Source of the DNA: Armillaria gallica
Taxonomy: Eukaryota; Basidiomycota; Agaricomycetes; Agaricales; Physalacriaceae
Length of the DNA stretch: 64,000 nt
Assembly: GCA_037576215.1 (NCBI GenBank)
Contig: JBANDB010000003.1
Span: 6,014,001-6,078,000 of the forward strand
Reading direction: 5' to 3'
The notes under the pieces were generated by a model. That model had not been told where the DNA came from, did no database searches, and saw only the letters and a program-made list of their open reading frames with translations. Positions within the stretch are counted from its first letter, which is position 1. Each line of letters begins with the position of its first letter. A program made the translations under genes and the position numbers. This document shows positions 35,981-47,699 of the stretch, in pieces.

Positions 35981-38900
35981 ATGACATCGCGGGACCGTTC
36001 CTCGACGACTGCAAGGGCTCGTAAAAGCAACGGGTCTGAAAAACTCGGCGCTTCCATCACCAACGACAATGTTTTTCAAAGCGGTGCAGTCAGTGCTCGT
36101 CGTAATCGACACAGCCAGCCGTCGACACCAAATCAGCCAGCGTCGAACTTGAAGAAGAATGCTGTCGAGAGCAGACTGTCCGCTACGTCCTCTTATCTAC
36201 CAACTCCCATGACCACCCCGTCATCCTCTAGTCGTGGATTTCTTGCCACACCGATTTCCTCTTTCAAAGGCGCGAAGACCTTGACAAAGGCTGAAGTAGG
36301 TGACGAGTGGGACAATATACGCCCAGCATTTCCGACACCGCCACGCTCTCTCGGACCAAAGACACAGATGACCTCAAGTTACGGACCATCAGCTAATCTT
36401 TTCGGTGTGAACGCGTCAAACTTGGACTGGGACGAACCCGAACCAGCCAGCAAGTCGACCACCGGCGACGTCAAATATCCAAAGCTCCCATCCTTGTCCA
36501 TTCCTCAGAGTCGCCCGTCGACCGGTTTGCAGACACCCGTGAGTTCGTCACGAAAGAGCAGCGGTCGATTTGTGCCGGCGCGTCCATCAGCAGCAGCCAC
36601 GCCTTCGCCTTCACCATCTCAGCGTCGAGTAACGTCCCCAGCTGCTGCCTTTCCAACGCCTCCCCCGAGTAGGCGTGCACAAGTGAGGAAACCTGAGCCA
36701 GCGGCGCAATCCATTCCAATCCCGGCTGAGTGGACTAAGCACACCAAATCACTCCGCCCTGACTTCAGTATAAACCTTCGGCCCCATCAGGAGATATCTC
36801 GCGTTTGGATGAAGCAGTCCGAGACAGAGTACGGTGGCGGTATCTTGGCTGACGACATGGGGTATGGGCTCAACGCCTTCCTTTATTTTGACATAGCGTC
36901 ACCTTTGGTTTAGATTCGGCAAGACACTTCAAGTTCTAGTAATGGTCATTGATAATATAATGGACCCTGAAGCAGCATATAAGGGCCCTACACTGTACGT
37001 CCTTTTGTCTATGAAGATGACTATCACCTCATCGACATCAGTGTTGTATGCCCGGCGTCTGTGATGCTTGTGTGGGAACTGGAATGTTTTCGTATATCCG
37101 GTGACAAGAAGCTGAACTACTATCTCTATCATGGAAGTAAGAGAGAGCAAGGTACTGTCGTCCACTATCTCGGAGCAAACCCATGCCTGATAAGTTGCTA
37201 ACAAATTAAGATCCCGACAAGCTGAAGGCTTACGACGTCGTTATCACGTCGTATGACACATTAGGATCGGAGTACTCGAAACTCTGCAAGACAGAAGGAA
37301 AGGGTAAAAGCAAGAAGTACACCATCGCTGACACAGCGAAGACTGGTCCTTATGCAGTGCATTGGAATAGACTTGTTATGGGTGCGTTTTAATTTTGGCC
37401 TTTTATCCTTGTATCTAACTATTCTTCATATTAGACGAAGCACAAATGATTCATAACAATGAAACAAGAAGATACCTCTCCTGCTACGAGTTGTCATGTG
37501 GCTATGTCTGGGCAGCGACAGGCACTCCCGTGTAATTCACATCATCTCTTCATGCCTAAACACGCTTATGTTCTTGCCACAGACAGAACAGGCTGCAGGA
37601 TATATATTCTCTCCTCAGTCTATTACCACCGTCACAAAAGGCTCAAGCCCCACCTCTTCCTCCTGGGCTTGCTCGCGGAGTGGAATTACCACCTGGTTTC
37701 AAGGAGGATCTCCATGTAAGCCTCACAATACAACGATTTGGTGTAACTTATACATTGCTCAGGCCTACTTATATAAAGTCATGCTGCGACGGACCAAGAA
37801 AGACCAGTACTTGTGGGTTAAGCTTCCTCCCATCAAGATTATCACGGTCGAGTGCTTGTTCAGCGATGCTGAACAACGGTTATACAATGCTGTAGAACAG
37901 CGAAAGGGCGATTTCATGGTCTGGGGCAAATATGTACAGCCGATTACCTGTCCCTTTACAAAATTGCTCCGGTTGATGCAAGGTCTGTCTGTTTTACATT
38001 CTCGTTCATCGTTACAGTGTTTCATTTACGATGTCTCACAGCCTGCACTTACCCCGATACGTTCTGTAAGGATCGTATAGACGAGAAGGACGAAGAGAAG
38101 GACGGCGATGGCGTTCTTGTTGACGGCGTCCAAGATGACATCAACCCGGCTGATGTCAATGAGCTGGTTGGAGACGATGTGTATGTGTTACGGCTCATTT
38201 ATATCATCGTCCAACTCTTATGTCTTTTCTACCTCAGTTACGAAACATCGCGTCGAGAAACCCTCCGAAGCCATGTCAGGTCCAAGCCCGAGGTGCTCGA
38301 TATCCCCCCCATTGAGCCGTATCCCACCAAGGTGATCGAGATGATTAAGATTCTACGTAAGATACGCCAGCGAAGCAGACAGACGGGAGTCAAAGAGAAG
38401 ACAATCGTGTTTTCGCGATGGACAGGTGTGCTAGACCGTCTCAAGACGGTTCTTGATAGCCATCACTTCAAGTCGGTCATGTGTGAGCACCGAATCCTTC
38501 TTTGACAGTGGTCTGCAATCTGATTGAGTGGCAGATGACGGGCGGATGAACAAAGCAGCGAAGGACTTCGCAATTCAAGACATCACCATAGCTGAATCTA
38601 ATACTGATGTGATGCTGGTATCGCTCATGGCTGGCGGGACGGGTATGCGCTTTCGCTTCATTGTGATAGGTATCTTATTGACGATGGCGTTCCAGGACTG
38701 AATCTAGTTGCATGCAATAACGTCATTTTCATGGACCTCTGGTGGAATCCGGCTGTCGAGGTGCGCATACCTGCTATTCTTCATTTTCGCGACTAACATA
38801 CGCTACGACTTGCATAGGAACAAGCTTACAATCGGGTGCACCGTATCGGCCAGACAAAGCCTGTCCAGGTGTACAAACTCGTCGTTCCTAATACGATCGA

Positions 38901-39078
38901 GGACAAAGTTCTTCGGGTATGCGAAGTCCAACGTTATAAGATATTCACTCACTGTTTGTAATGATAGATGCAAGCGAAGAAGACGCAGCTCGCCAATGAA
39001 GTTCTTTCGATCGCAGAAGCGTTGAACAAAGATCTGCTACATGGTCTTTGGGGTTTCAATGAGGAAAATCCGGTGTAG
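35981..39078 (+). CDS. SNF2-family DNA-dependent ATPase
   Basis: Chromatin remodelling or repair ATPase of the SNF2/Rad5-Rad16 branch. Start at 35981 ([20 protein letters not shown]); residues 1-250 are Ser/Pro-rich and disordered. Helicase part: [35 protein letters not shown] (motif I, Phe replacing the usual Leu in GLGKT), [14 protein letters not shown] (Ia), [25 protein letters not shown] (motif II), [18 protein letters not shown] (III). After a short Pro-rich link come [37 protein letters not shown] (IV), [12 protein letters not shown] and [20 protein letters not shown] (V), [20 protein letters not shown] (VI). No RING or HIRAN domain is seen. The segment between motif III and LRRTKK is about 40 residues, well below the family norm. 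About 13 exons; all joins are in frame. Confidence 0.87.
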
Positions 39079-39510
39079 GTTTATCTTTTCGCAATTTCTG
39101 TAATATTCAAGTTGGTTCCAAGTGACAATTTTCATGACTCCTTGTAGCATAGCATACGGTGGTAAAGCTGTACGATTATTAAACTATTGTGTTGTAGCAC
39201 TACTTGATAGTAACTATGTCCGAGTGAATACTAGGATCTGCTCACTAGAAATCTGTGTGCCATGCGCAAAGCCGTACGAACAGCACACACATTCTGTGAA
39301 TCACATTCGTCGCAGTAGTGATATAAATGATAAACTAGTGTTCGTCAGTGAGCTGATTCAGACAAGTAGTTACATAAGTCGATGGATTGGGATGTGTCGC
39401 AGGAAGGCGGTGATGTCCAAATGTGGAATTTTCTTGTTTTCTCTCACCACGCGCTAATCTCGAACTCGTACGTAGTACTCGGCTAACTCTGAGAAGGACA
39501 TCAAAACAAA
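39079..39510. other. Intergenic, nothing recognised
   Basis: About 430 bp between two same-strand genes, without a credible frame. Confidence 0.4.
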
Positions 39511-40062
39511 ATGGAAAAATCACACTGTGATGTCTGTCGAGCTGAAGCGAAAGATGCTATGAAGAGACAAAGGGTGCGAGTGCATTTTTGTCTTTCATCC
39601 TCCTCTCTAATACATATTTAGCGGTGGGCCTGTTTTGGGAACAGGACGGAGTCTATGAAAACACTTCCGGAAGTATACAGAGTCACGGGTCCTGCCTGCA
39701 ACCCGCCCGTCTTCCAATATGGTTTTGGTCTCACCTTCCAGCGGCTCATCGACTATGCGCTTCAGCATAACATCGTAGAGGTGCCCGAGAACCCAGAGAA
39801 CGATGACCCCGAAGACATTAGAGGGGGTCTCATCATATACTCCTTGTGCGACGTAACTCAGTATCTCCGGCGACTTTGTCGCTTGCCACTCACATACGTG
39901 AATCCTATCTCCCTCGACTACGATGTCGTCATTGCAATGTACTCCAACTATACCCAAGAGGACCGAGAGCTTGAGGACGAGGATCATGCTGAAGTCGTGC
40001 AACAGATGAGCGAGGAGCTCGGTTGCCCAGAGGGTCCCATGTGGTATTTGGACTCCCATTAG
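39511..40062 (+). CDS. Small hypothetical protein
   Basis: Family not recognised. Two exons: ATG at 39511 gives MEKSHCDVCRAEAKDAMKRQ with a CxxC pair; after a short intron comes RWACFGNRTESMKTLPEVYR, then TGPACNPPVFQYGFGLTFQR, an acidic segment VPENPENDDPEDIRGG, LCRLPLTYVNPISLDYDVV and a very acidic stretch RELEDEDHAEVV before the end GPMWYLDSH. The four Cys of the N-terminal part could make a small zinc site (inference). It is probably soluble, without a signal peptide. A frameshifted remnant of the same gene lies at 62790-62910 on the other strand, so the gene has duplicated and decayed locally, which supports its being a real lineage-specific gene. Confidence 0.55.
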
Positions 40063-40361
40063 GTGCCACTGGTCAGTACATATCAGCATTGTATATGAAT
40101 TGTTTCTCACCAGTAACTGCTAGGTCGATGCAATACAAAGGCTCCTGTCGTTATTCTTAAGGAACATATGTTATTACAAAGGCTCTAGTTTCTTTTTACG
40201 CTGTCATGTTCGCCATCCTCTTGACTTCTGATGTATTTAATTTCGTAGACTGGGCGTTCAAGTAGCTTCTTTCATTGTTTCGGTTGACTTTTCTCCTCTT
40301 AGACGATCCCCTAAATGCATCTTTTACGCCTAGACGCTGTAATTTACAAGGTAGTCCATAC

Positions 40362-41589
40362 TCACTCCCCAGACTTCACTGATTGGGGATTCAGTACCAG
40401 CTCAAACCAGTCATCCAGTCCCAAGTCGTCGAAGCTATGCTCGATCTGTCCCATATATGTTATGAATCAACTACAATAGAAATTACTCACTCACCCAGAA
40501 AGATAGAATACCCGCGATCAAGTCCGCCGTAGGCTTCGCAACTTCTGGGAGGTCACCAGGAAGGTGACTGACCGAAAGATGCACTGTGATGGACCGCTTA
40601 AAGGTTCCTCAATTACCATCAGAATTGAGATGGAGTATCAAAAAGATCCACTGGTGCCCGTCCGTTAAAGCGCCACGCAGAAATTCTTTCCTAGAGAAAA
40701 TAAGTGATGAGTACAGCGGACAGCGGTAGACATACTTCAATAGTTTTGCGCATCCATACATCTCCGCCACTGCTTGCGCTACATGGTCCCTGAGGGTACC
40801 GGGCTCGGCTACAGTCACAAAAAACCCAGTTGGCGAAACTCGACGCATGGTCGACATCAACGGATCATCCAAAATAACATCTGTATATTCAGGAATTAGG
40901 CTATTGATCAAAGTGGAGATATCCACTTGCCGGCAACAGTTTCTTCTGCTACGACAGCAGAATAGTCTATCTGTCTCGCCAGTGTCGTAAAAGTCGTTGG
41001 GTGAACTACCGTCGCCGGGATAGTGTGTTCCATGTTCAGCATCATGCGCATGCCTGTTGGTACCATAGCAGATGCGCGGAAGAAAAAGGCATCGATCCAA
41101 GAGCGGACATTTGCCTCTGACTAAAAGGCGTAAGGAGACCAGTCAGAAGGTAAAGGGGTTCTTACACACCGTCTGGGGAACGAGCATTTCTAACCCATTC
41201 AAATGTCGATGAAGGTTGTTCGACGACCAGAGCTGATCTTTTCCAAGGTCTGTGGTCTTCTCTGCGCGCGCTGGATGATCGCGCTTGAGTCGAAGGTTTC
41301 CAGTCTGCTTGATACACAGATGACCCTCCAAATTTTCTAGAGTCACATTGGAGAAGCTAGATGACTGTAGAAGATGAGAATGAGGGAATTTGGTTTGTAG
41401 CCTGGGTTCCATCAAAGACATCAGCTTGTCCAGTTGTTCTTCGAACGGGTCTGCTTTTGCAGATTCAACATCTTCCGCCTGCTCGTCTACAACCTCATAC
41501 TGAAACTTCTTCCGAAGTTCAATGAGCGAGTCATAAGCGCTCAAAAGTTTGGCACTGCTGAGTCCGGAGAGTTTTCGCTTCTTGCTCAT
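40362..41589 (-). CDS. Agaricomycete hypothetical, possible nuclease-like fold
   Basis: Start at 41589: MSKKRKLSGLSSAKLLSAYD, then an acidic helical part (DEQAEDVESAKADPFEEQLD) and NLRLKRDHPARAEKT. Across introns: NVRSWIDAFFFRASAMVPTG, RMMLNMEHTIPATVV, QIDYSAVVAEETVAGKW, SPTGFFVTVAEPGTLRDHVA, QAVAEMYGCAKLL, FLRGALTDGHQWIFLILHLN, ending FELVLNPQSVKSGE at 40362. The run of beta-strand-like blocks with GFFV-x-x-AE and QAVAEMYGCAK has the layout of PD-(D/E)XK nuclease-like domains in lineage-specific fungal proteins, but the usual E-x-K is not intact (AEPG), so this is a weak structural guess. The basic N terminus may be a nuclear signal. A pseudogene copy, internally deleted and interrupted by a transposon, is at 60236-61645. 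Confidence 0.6.
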
Positions 41590-42229
41590 GGTGTGGTGGT
41601 GTGTGGCGTGTACCGGCACTATATCCCAATGGTGAAGGTAATTGGTTAGGGGCTTCAATCGTCGCGATGGAGTGACCGGGCCGAATGCCGGCCAACATAA
41701 ATTTTTGATGTAGATGTGCACGCCAACTGCCGTGCTTGTCGAGCCATCATTTGAAGCGAAAAAAGTGCTTGAACGACAAAGCATACGAACACGTTTCTTT
41801 CTCTGATTCTCCTCCTTGGTGCGTATGTTGAGGTGATCTGGCTACGACAACAGGACAGATTCACTGAGAACGCTTCCAGGTAAATACAAAGACTCAACAA
41901 GAGCTCAGGGTCGGCTAGTCAAATGAGACGCGAGTAATTCGTAGGCTTTTGCGAGGTGTGAAGGATAGAAAAACGGACAGGTGGGATCAACCTGAAGTCA
42001 TGAATGCGGCACAGTACCTCTCCATTTATAATGGTGTACAAGACAACTTCGACAGCACAAAATGCCACTCATTCGAAGTATATAATAAACTACACCTTGT
42101 CCTTTCTCAATCTGCCCTTCGAGATGTCGTCCTCCAAATTTACTCTCAACTACAACCTCAAATCCCACCTCTCAAAACCACAGCCACTCCCCGATCTCAT
42201 CCGACGTCCCCAAAGTTCGCGTACGGTGC

Positions 42230-42538
42230 ATGCACCCCGACTGCGACGTCGTGTCGGACTCTCTCAACGCCACCATCGGCCACTTCGACAGGAACCACTG
42301 CGACCCTCTGCCACCTTTTGTTCGGTGCCCTTACTTTGGATGCGGTGTGGTCAAACGCATGCCGGGATATTTGAGATCGCACTTTAACGAGACAAAGCAT
42401 CTCTTCGAGACGAGGATACGATGTAAGGCGTGCGGGAGGGTTTTCGAGAGACGCGATCAGTTGAACAAGCATGCACAGGCGATGAAAGGGAGATGTAGAG
42501 ATGATAAGGATTCGTTCGAGGAGGAAGAAGAGTTTTAG
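42230..42538 (+). CDS. Small C2H2-like zinc finger protein (5' end uncertain)
   Basis: The frame ending at 42538 holds three Cys/His units: RCMHPDCDVV with GHFDRNHC, VRCPYFGCGVVKRMPGYLRS with HFNETKH, and IRCKACGRVFERRDQLNKHA. The first Cys lies just upstream of the in-frame Met at 42230, so the true start must be upstream; the frame is open back through HSHSPISSDVPKVRV. An ATG at 42124 (MSSSKFTLNYNLKSHL) is in another frame and would need a splice I cannot place. The tail is acidic (DSFEEEEEF). Probably a nuclear nucleic-acid-binding protein (inference). Confidence 0.5.
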   Translation: MHPDCDVVSDSLNATIGHFDRNHCDPLPPFVRCPYFGCGVVKRMPGYLRSHFNETKHLFETRIRCKACGRVFERRDQLNKHAQAMKGRCRDDKDSFEEEEEF

Positions 42539-42679
42539 GGCTGTGGGTGTTTTACCACTGGTCTGTTTTATTGTATAAAGCGTTGCTTTTCTCGGGTGGA
42601 CGTCCAGACTCCAGAATGATATGAAGTAATTACCAGTCTCGCGAATATGAAACTATCTTGATGGACCATGATCATCCAG

Positions 42680-43630
42680 GCTGTTCGACCGGGTGCTTCG
42701 ACGGCTACGATGGACATGTTGACCAGGGAAAGAGGGTTAGTCTGAATAGGCATCGATCGATATCAGCATGCGACGATCCAGCTATAGAGAAGACAGAGAT
42801 CAGCAGAGCAGGAGTTGCTAGAACCAAGGTTAATGACAATGCGCCTGAAAGGAGGAAACAGACGCACACAGCATATTAGATTCAGGTAATTATTCAGACG
42901 ATATCCGCCACTACCGGCGGCTTTGGGTTGAAGTATTTTGGTGGAAGCACTCGTAGCCGTGCGCTCTCCGGCGATTTTGATGACACTGCGATTAAAAACC
43001 AGAGAGCTCAGTAACCCTCTGATTCTTCTCCTCTACGTTGGGTTTCGTGTGTGTTTTCACTTGGAAAGACCACATGTCGGGCGGAAAATCTGATGTCGAC
43101 AGGAGCAGGCGGCTTATACTGTGCGAGTAGCTGCTCGAAAAATGCTGTCCTCATTGGGCCCAGTATCCAGCATGCACAGACGTTTCGTACGAGATTCGAT
43201 GCATCAGAGACATCGCCAAGGCCAAGGCCGACATTGAAGACAAAGGAGCGAGGGACTTGGAAATGTCAACACAAAAATCTAGCTGAAACAGAAAGTCGAC
43301 GTACCGTATCGACAGCTAGGACTTCGCGCTGAACGTAATGGTGGGGTCCAACTCATTCTCCTTATCCTCGCACAACCATGATTCGCTCCGGCTCATCGCT
43401 CTGACAGTCGATCAACGTACGAAAAGGAAAAATATCGCTCGCTTTCCAGCGAAGGATTGAGGCATCTTGCTGTCCAATACCTTCTGCAAGTAAAATGCTA
43501 GGACGAAGAATCTGTGCTGGCAAAGTCGTCCTGAAAAATGTCGAAGAAACTTCTATGGACGTGAAGGGCAGAGGTCAAGCACAGCCACAACAACGACCAC
43601 AGTCGGACTACTCCGCTTGCCGCAATTATA
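42680..43630. repeat. Dispersed duplication block X, copy 1
   Basis: Diverged copy of 54890-56055. Shared landmarks include ttaatgacaatgcgcctgaa (42829; 55131 with one change), catcgccaaggc (43210; 55592), aaaatctagctgaa / gaaagtcgacgtaccg (43274; 55672) and gtcctgaaaaatgtcg (43528; 55946). Several indels. No gene is recognised in either copy. Confidence 0.75.
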
Positions 43631-44329
43631 CGATCTCCCATGAACTACCATTCGATCCTTGCATTTCCTTCAAAGAAACTCGCATCTTTCGGCCAACGAT
43701 TCATGGAATTCGAGATTCATGACAATCAAAATTTCTACTTCCTCATCTTTGACCTTCCATGACCGTCGTCTAACCCTTACGACCAAGGCCAAACTTTACC
43801 GCAATGAACGCACATTAGAATAATAGACGTCAAAGTTGGCTGTATGGAATATTGGGTTCCGGAGATGGGGATGAGGGCTGCCCAGGTGCGCATCCAGTGC
43901 AAGTACCTTCGCTGAGAAGTGTGGCTTCGTTGCTTGCTGATCTTTCCACTCCTTCGGAATTCGTCTCTGGATATGGCCCTCCGCCACGATAGATTCCTTA
44001 ATGTCGTCAAATCTCTCTTGGCGGACTTACAGATGCCTTCCGGGTTTCTGTCCCACACCAGCCAACACGGTCATCGTTCAGGGTCGCCCGCGCTCAGTCC
44101 AACCTTAGGATATTCAAGTGGCTAGCGCTATCCGCGTTCGTGGTGGTCGTAGTCGCCTCACTTGCCATGGTCTTCAAGCAAGCATCCCAGTCATCCCATC
44201 TTCCATTCCGACTGTCCATCCCCATTTCCGCCTCTCGCCCGTGGCGTTCTTCCTTTCTCCCTCGGTCTGGCGGAAACTTTCCTCCACTTCTACCTGTTTG
44301 TGCTGGGTAGCGTGGCCAAATTTTTCCTT

Positions 44330-44500
44330 GTGTTCTGCATCAACCAGCCCTGTTTCTCATGTTATGTTCCGCATCAACCAGCTTCGTTTCACATGCTTTT
44401 TTTCTCCTTCATCCATATGATCTGCATCAACCAGCCTCGTTGCTCATGCTCTTTTCTCCTTCATCCGTATCTTCTCCATCAGCTAGCTGCGCATATCCTT
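44330..44500. repeat. Imperfect tandem repeat (GCATCAACCAGC units)
   Basis: Four units start with ctgcatcaaccagcc or close variants at 44334, 44370, 44422 and 44473. Units 3 and 4 share ctcatgctcttttctccttc-type filler. Unit length varies from 36 to 52 bp. Confidence 0.7.
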
Positions 44501-45024
44501 GTTATGAGATTGTGCCAGACTTCTCCGTCACGCCCCTATTCAGACCCCTTCCTGGGGTCTGCTCTGGCAACTTTGGTTTGGGGTCCTCCGAATAAACTTG
44601 ACTTATCAATGGGTCTTTCTTACTGTCCGACAGACTGATCGCGGTATTCTAATACGACGTAATACTGCTCCACATCGGCTTCTCCTCCTTCGTTTTTTCA
44701 TATGCGTGTCCCTCCCACATCCGCACACTGCACTGGAGTCTGTTCAGATCCCTACATCACAAAATCAGACGGTATATGAGTGTGTTTTATACCGCCGCTC
44801 AGTTTTTGTACTGCTGCGTCTGGAGATGACATCATGTGAATGTACCGAGTAGTATGTTGGACATATAGTACGCAGTTCAGAATGCATTGCTAGTTCTTCG
44901 TAATATTGTTTGTTCGTTTGTCCCTACATCACTTCAAATCCGTGAGACGTCCTTGGCTGGCAACTGAGGGTATCACAGCGGCATGAAGGGTTGTGGTCTG
45001 TGACACGTTCCGTGGCGGCACAGT

Positions 45025-45119
45025 TATCTATCTATCTATCTATCTTTCATCTATTGTCGTCTGCGGCGTTCCGGAATATCTTTGGGATCTTGTCCGGTTA
45101 TCTATCTATCTATCTATCT
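45025..45119. repeat. Paired (TATC)n microsatellites
   Basis: Two short tracts of tatc repeats, 45025-45046 and 45099-45119, about 50 bp apart and in the same orientation. Confidence 0.9.
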
Positions 45120-45739
45120 TGCCCGACCGAGGAGTCGCTTTGCGTCCAAAATGCATGTCAGGGTGTTTCTCGGCTGCAGCCTTGCCTAAATGGTCTCCAA
45201 GCGGTCCTGCACCCGGCAATGACTACCTCTGACATCTTCTGGGGGTCAAAAAAAGAAAAGTTGTCAGATTCGTCCGAAACTCACAACATGTGTAGCCATA
45301 CATCATCCAAATCGAACTGTAACGTTTTTGAGTGAAAATATTTTGGCAGAAAAATGTAGTTAGAAAAGTTTTATTTTGCCCTGTTTATGCTATGATTGAG
45401 TGCGGAGAGGTGGTGACGGGCACTGTACGCATCAAAAAATACTCATCACATCGTCGCATTCAGCTAACGTATGGATGGACATCAATATTATTGCTCGACA
45501 GTAGCCTCGTTGCTCGATTTGGACATGCACCTCCTATATATTAGGCATCACGTGATGACTGTTTCACTTTTTCCGGTCGACATTTTTTCGACCTCATCCA
45601 ACGGCTTAGCGGAGCACAAGCCAGGTTCTTAGATACTATACGAATGTATTCCATGTGTTTTTAGAGGTCCGCATTATGTTCATAAAATGTAGTCAAGAAA
45701 GTTAGATTTTGGGACCTTTCCACCAAATCGGGATGCTGA

Positions 45740-47235
45740 CAAGTGATGACATGCACTGTATGCTGGACGAAAAATTTCCAGAATTGTATGAAGCTCGAAA
45801 ACGTAACGTAACCCTCCTACAGACCGGAATGCAGCCGAACAAAGGCATACCTTCCCTCGAATTTTACAGGCGACTTGGTGTAGGCAACTTCTCCTTGGTT
45901 GTATGGGATCCAGAGGACGACGACATGCTTTTAATACAGCTATGGGACAATTGGGCTTCTCTAGGACATCATGTGGGCTTTCATCGCCACACCCGCTCGC
46001 AGTTTGGGAACCGCGAACTTTGGTCTCGGAATCCAATTGGTACGACGACATGGCCTTACAATTATATCGTCCACCAAGGTAATACTTTCCATTTTTCGCT
46101 GTAGTTTCCCCCTAATTTTTACTACCATGCGCAGGAATTCGAATTACGCACCGAGGCCTTCCGTACCGTGGCTCGACTTGGCATTTCATGTATCCTGACC
46201 ACCAGTGCTTCGTAGAAGAACTCGCACGCACCATAACCACCTCTGATCCCCCAAGTCCGGGACCTTACATCCCGCTTGAGCTGACCAATGGGGGCGTAAT
46301 CGAGGCGGATCCTAGTTGGGTCCCTGGCGTGCCCATCTTTGGTGCATACCGCTTCACATCTTGTTCCTTCGTCCTTCGTGCTCATAGAAACATAGGAAAA
46401 TCATATCGAAGTGGCAAATATGGGTTGAGCAAAAACTGGACTGGGGATTGTGTCGGCTTCTTCTCCATACCCGCGGGAAGGGGACGATCTAAAGGTGATC
46501 TACCATGCTACTCCAAGCGAAGAGTCAATTACCCAGAGTACGACTACCTTCATATCTCGCGAAATCTGGTCTGATTGTTTGCGCGCAGTGACATCACCAA
46601 AGCGAAGCATGAGGTCGAAATGCCTAAACACCTGCAGTAAGACTTTCGACTCCTTGTTCCTCAGGTTCTAACGACAATCATCAGGGCGAAGATAAAGACA
46701 TCGTGGTTCTGGTACGTGTTGAAACAGGTTCAAACCCAAATTTTGCATGAAGGAGGATTAAATATATCAATCAGGGGCGATCCTGCCGCACACTCTCCTT
46801 ATTGCTTCAGGGAGCCGCTAACTTGCCAGTTAATCTCGACTGGCTTCCTCAAAGCCGACCCGGAAATGGTGCTTATACATATGCAGGCTTCGACAATCCG
46901 CCCATTGTGGATCGCACAAGAACACGAGACTGGACAGTGGGGCTTCGTTACGCGTGCGTACTGAGATGAGCTTGAGATCACCTTATTGACACTAGATTGT
47001 AGCATACGCGGTACGTCGGATTGGGCCTGCTGATCCCGCGGACGAACATTAACTTCGCTGGACACTTGTATTTGTACCACTGCTCCGTGTATTGCATGCT
47101 TTCTTCTCTGCTGGTCCCTCTGAAAGTAATGTTCCAATGTTTACGGCGCGCCTGCCCACAAGTTTGCATGTGGCCTTCTTTTCCGACCCCGGCTCAGGAA
47201 CTATGACTTTGTTTGAGCCTGGCTATGCTCCTTAC
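45740..47235 (+). pseudogene. Decayed gene, block Y copy 1
   Basis: Unknown family. The plus strand reads KFPELYEARKRNVTLLQTG, DDDMLLIQLWDNWASLGHHV, GFHRHTRSQFGNRELWSR and, after a good 50-60 nt intron ending at about 46135, GIRITHRGLPYRGSTWHF, SPGPYIPLELTNGGV and IEADPSWVPGVPIF before a stop. Further 3' coding-like segments continue in other frames: LPVNLDWLPQSRPGNGAYTY and AGFDNPPIVDRTRTRDWTVG (46820-46930), then VPLLRVLHAFFSAGPSESN (about 47070). Several stops and frame changes separate them, so a single working protein is unlikely, although the 5' exons could still give a short product. Its paralogue is at 56240-57930. Confidence 0.5.
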
Positions 47236-47699
47236 GGCTAATAAAACCAACTTCGTTCCTCCCTTACCATAGCAACTCCTACCGGTTATACAGTTTTAGC
47301 TGTCTCAACACCTACCATTAAAATCTACCTTGCAAGAACATGTTTTTGCTGACACGATGGTAAAGTTAAGTCTCCGCACCTGTCTTCTCTCGGACCTTGC
47401 CCAAAAGCGCGATGAAGCAGGAGCGACTTCAAATGAGAAAAGGAAAGATAGCACCGCAATCTTAGGCACCCGGAAACTCGCTATGTCCTTAAAATCTGCC
47501 ACTGAGCATATTGGCAATGTAACGGAGGCGGCGCATTCGAAGTTTATAAATTGAAGCGGAATCGCAGATACAGCTATAGGTCTCGCTACTGGTAAATGAC
47601 GTCTATCTTCGACGTTGGTGTAAGTGCATGTCTGGTGTACTGGCATTACAAAGACTCACAAACCGTCGTGAATTCGTTCTAATTACCGCCTGATGGGTC

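Larger units (their letters stand above)
43640..45740. other. 2.1 kb present in copy 1 but absent from copy 2
   Basis: In the second copy, block X is followed within about 200 bp by block Y; here about 2.1 kb intervenes. It holds a short tandem array at 44330-44500, two tetranucleotide tracts at about 45.0-45.1 kb and no convincing gene. I could not find terminal repeats that would mark it as a single transposon. Confidence 0.45.

Noticed and set aside
45025..45119. Centromeric or telomeric repeat
   Set aside because: The (TATC) tracts are only about 22 bp each; ordinary microsatellites.
43640..45740. Complete transposon insertion
   Set aside because: No terminal repeats or target duplication could be found at the homology borders, so it is only described as a presence/absence segment.
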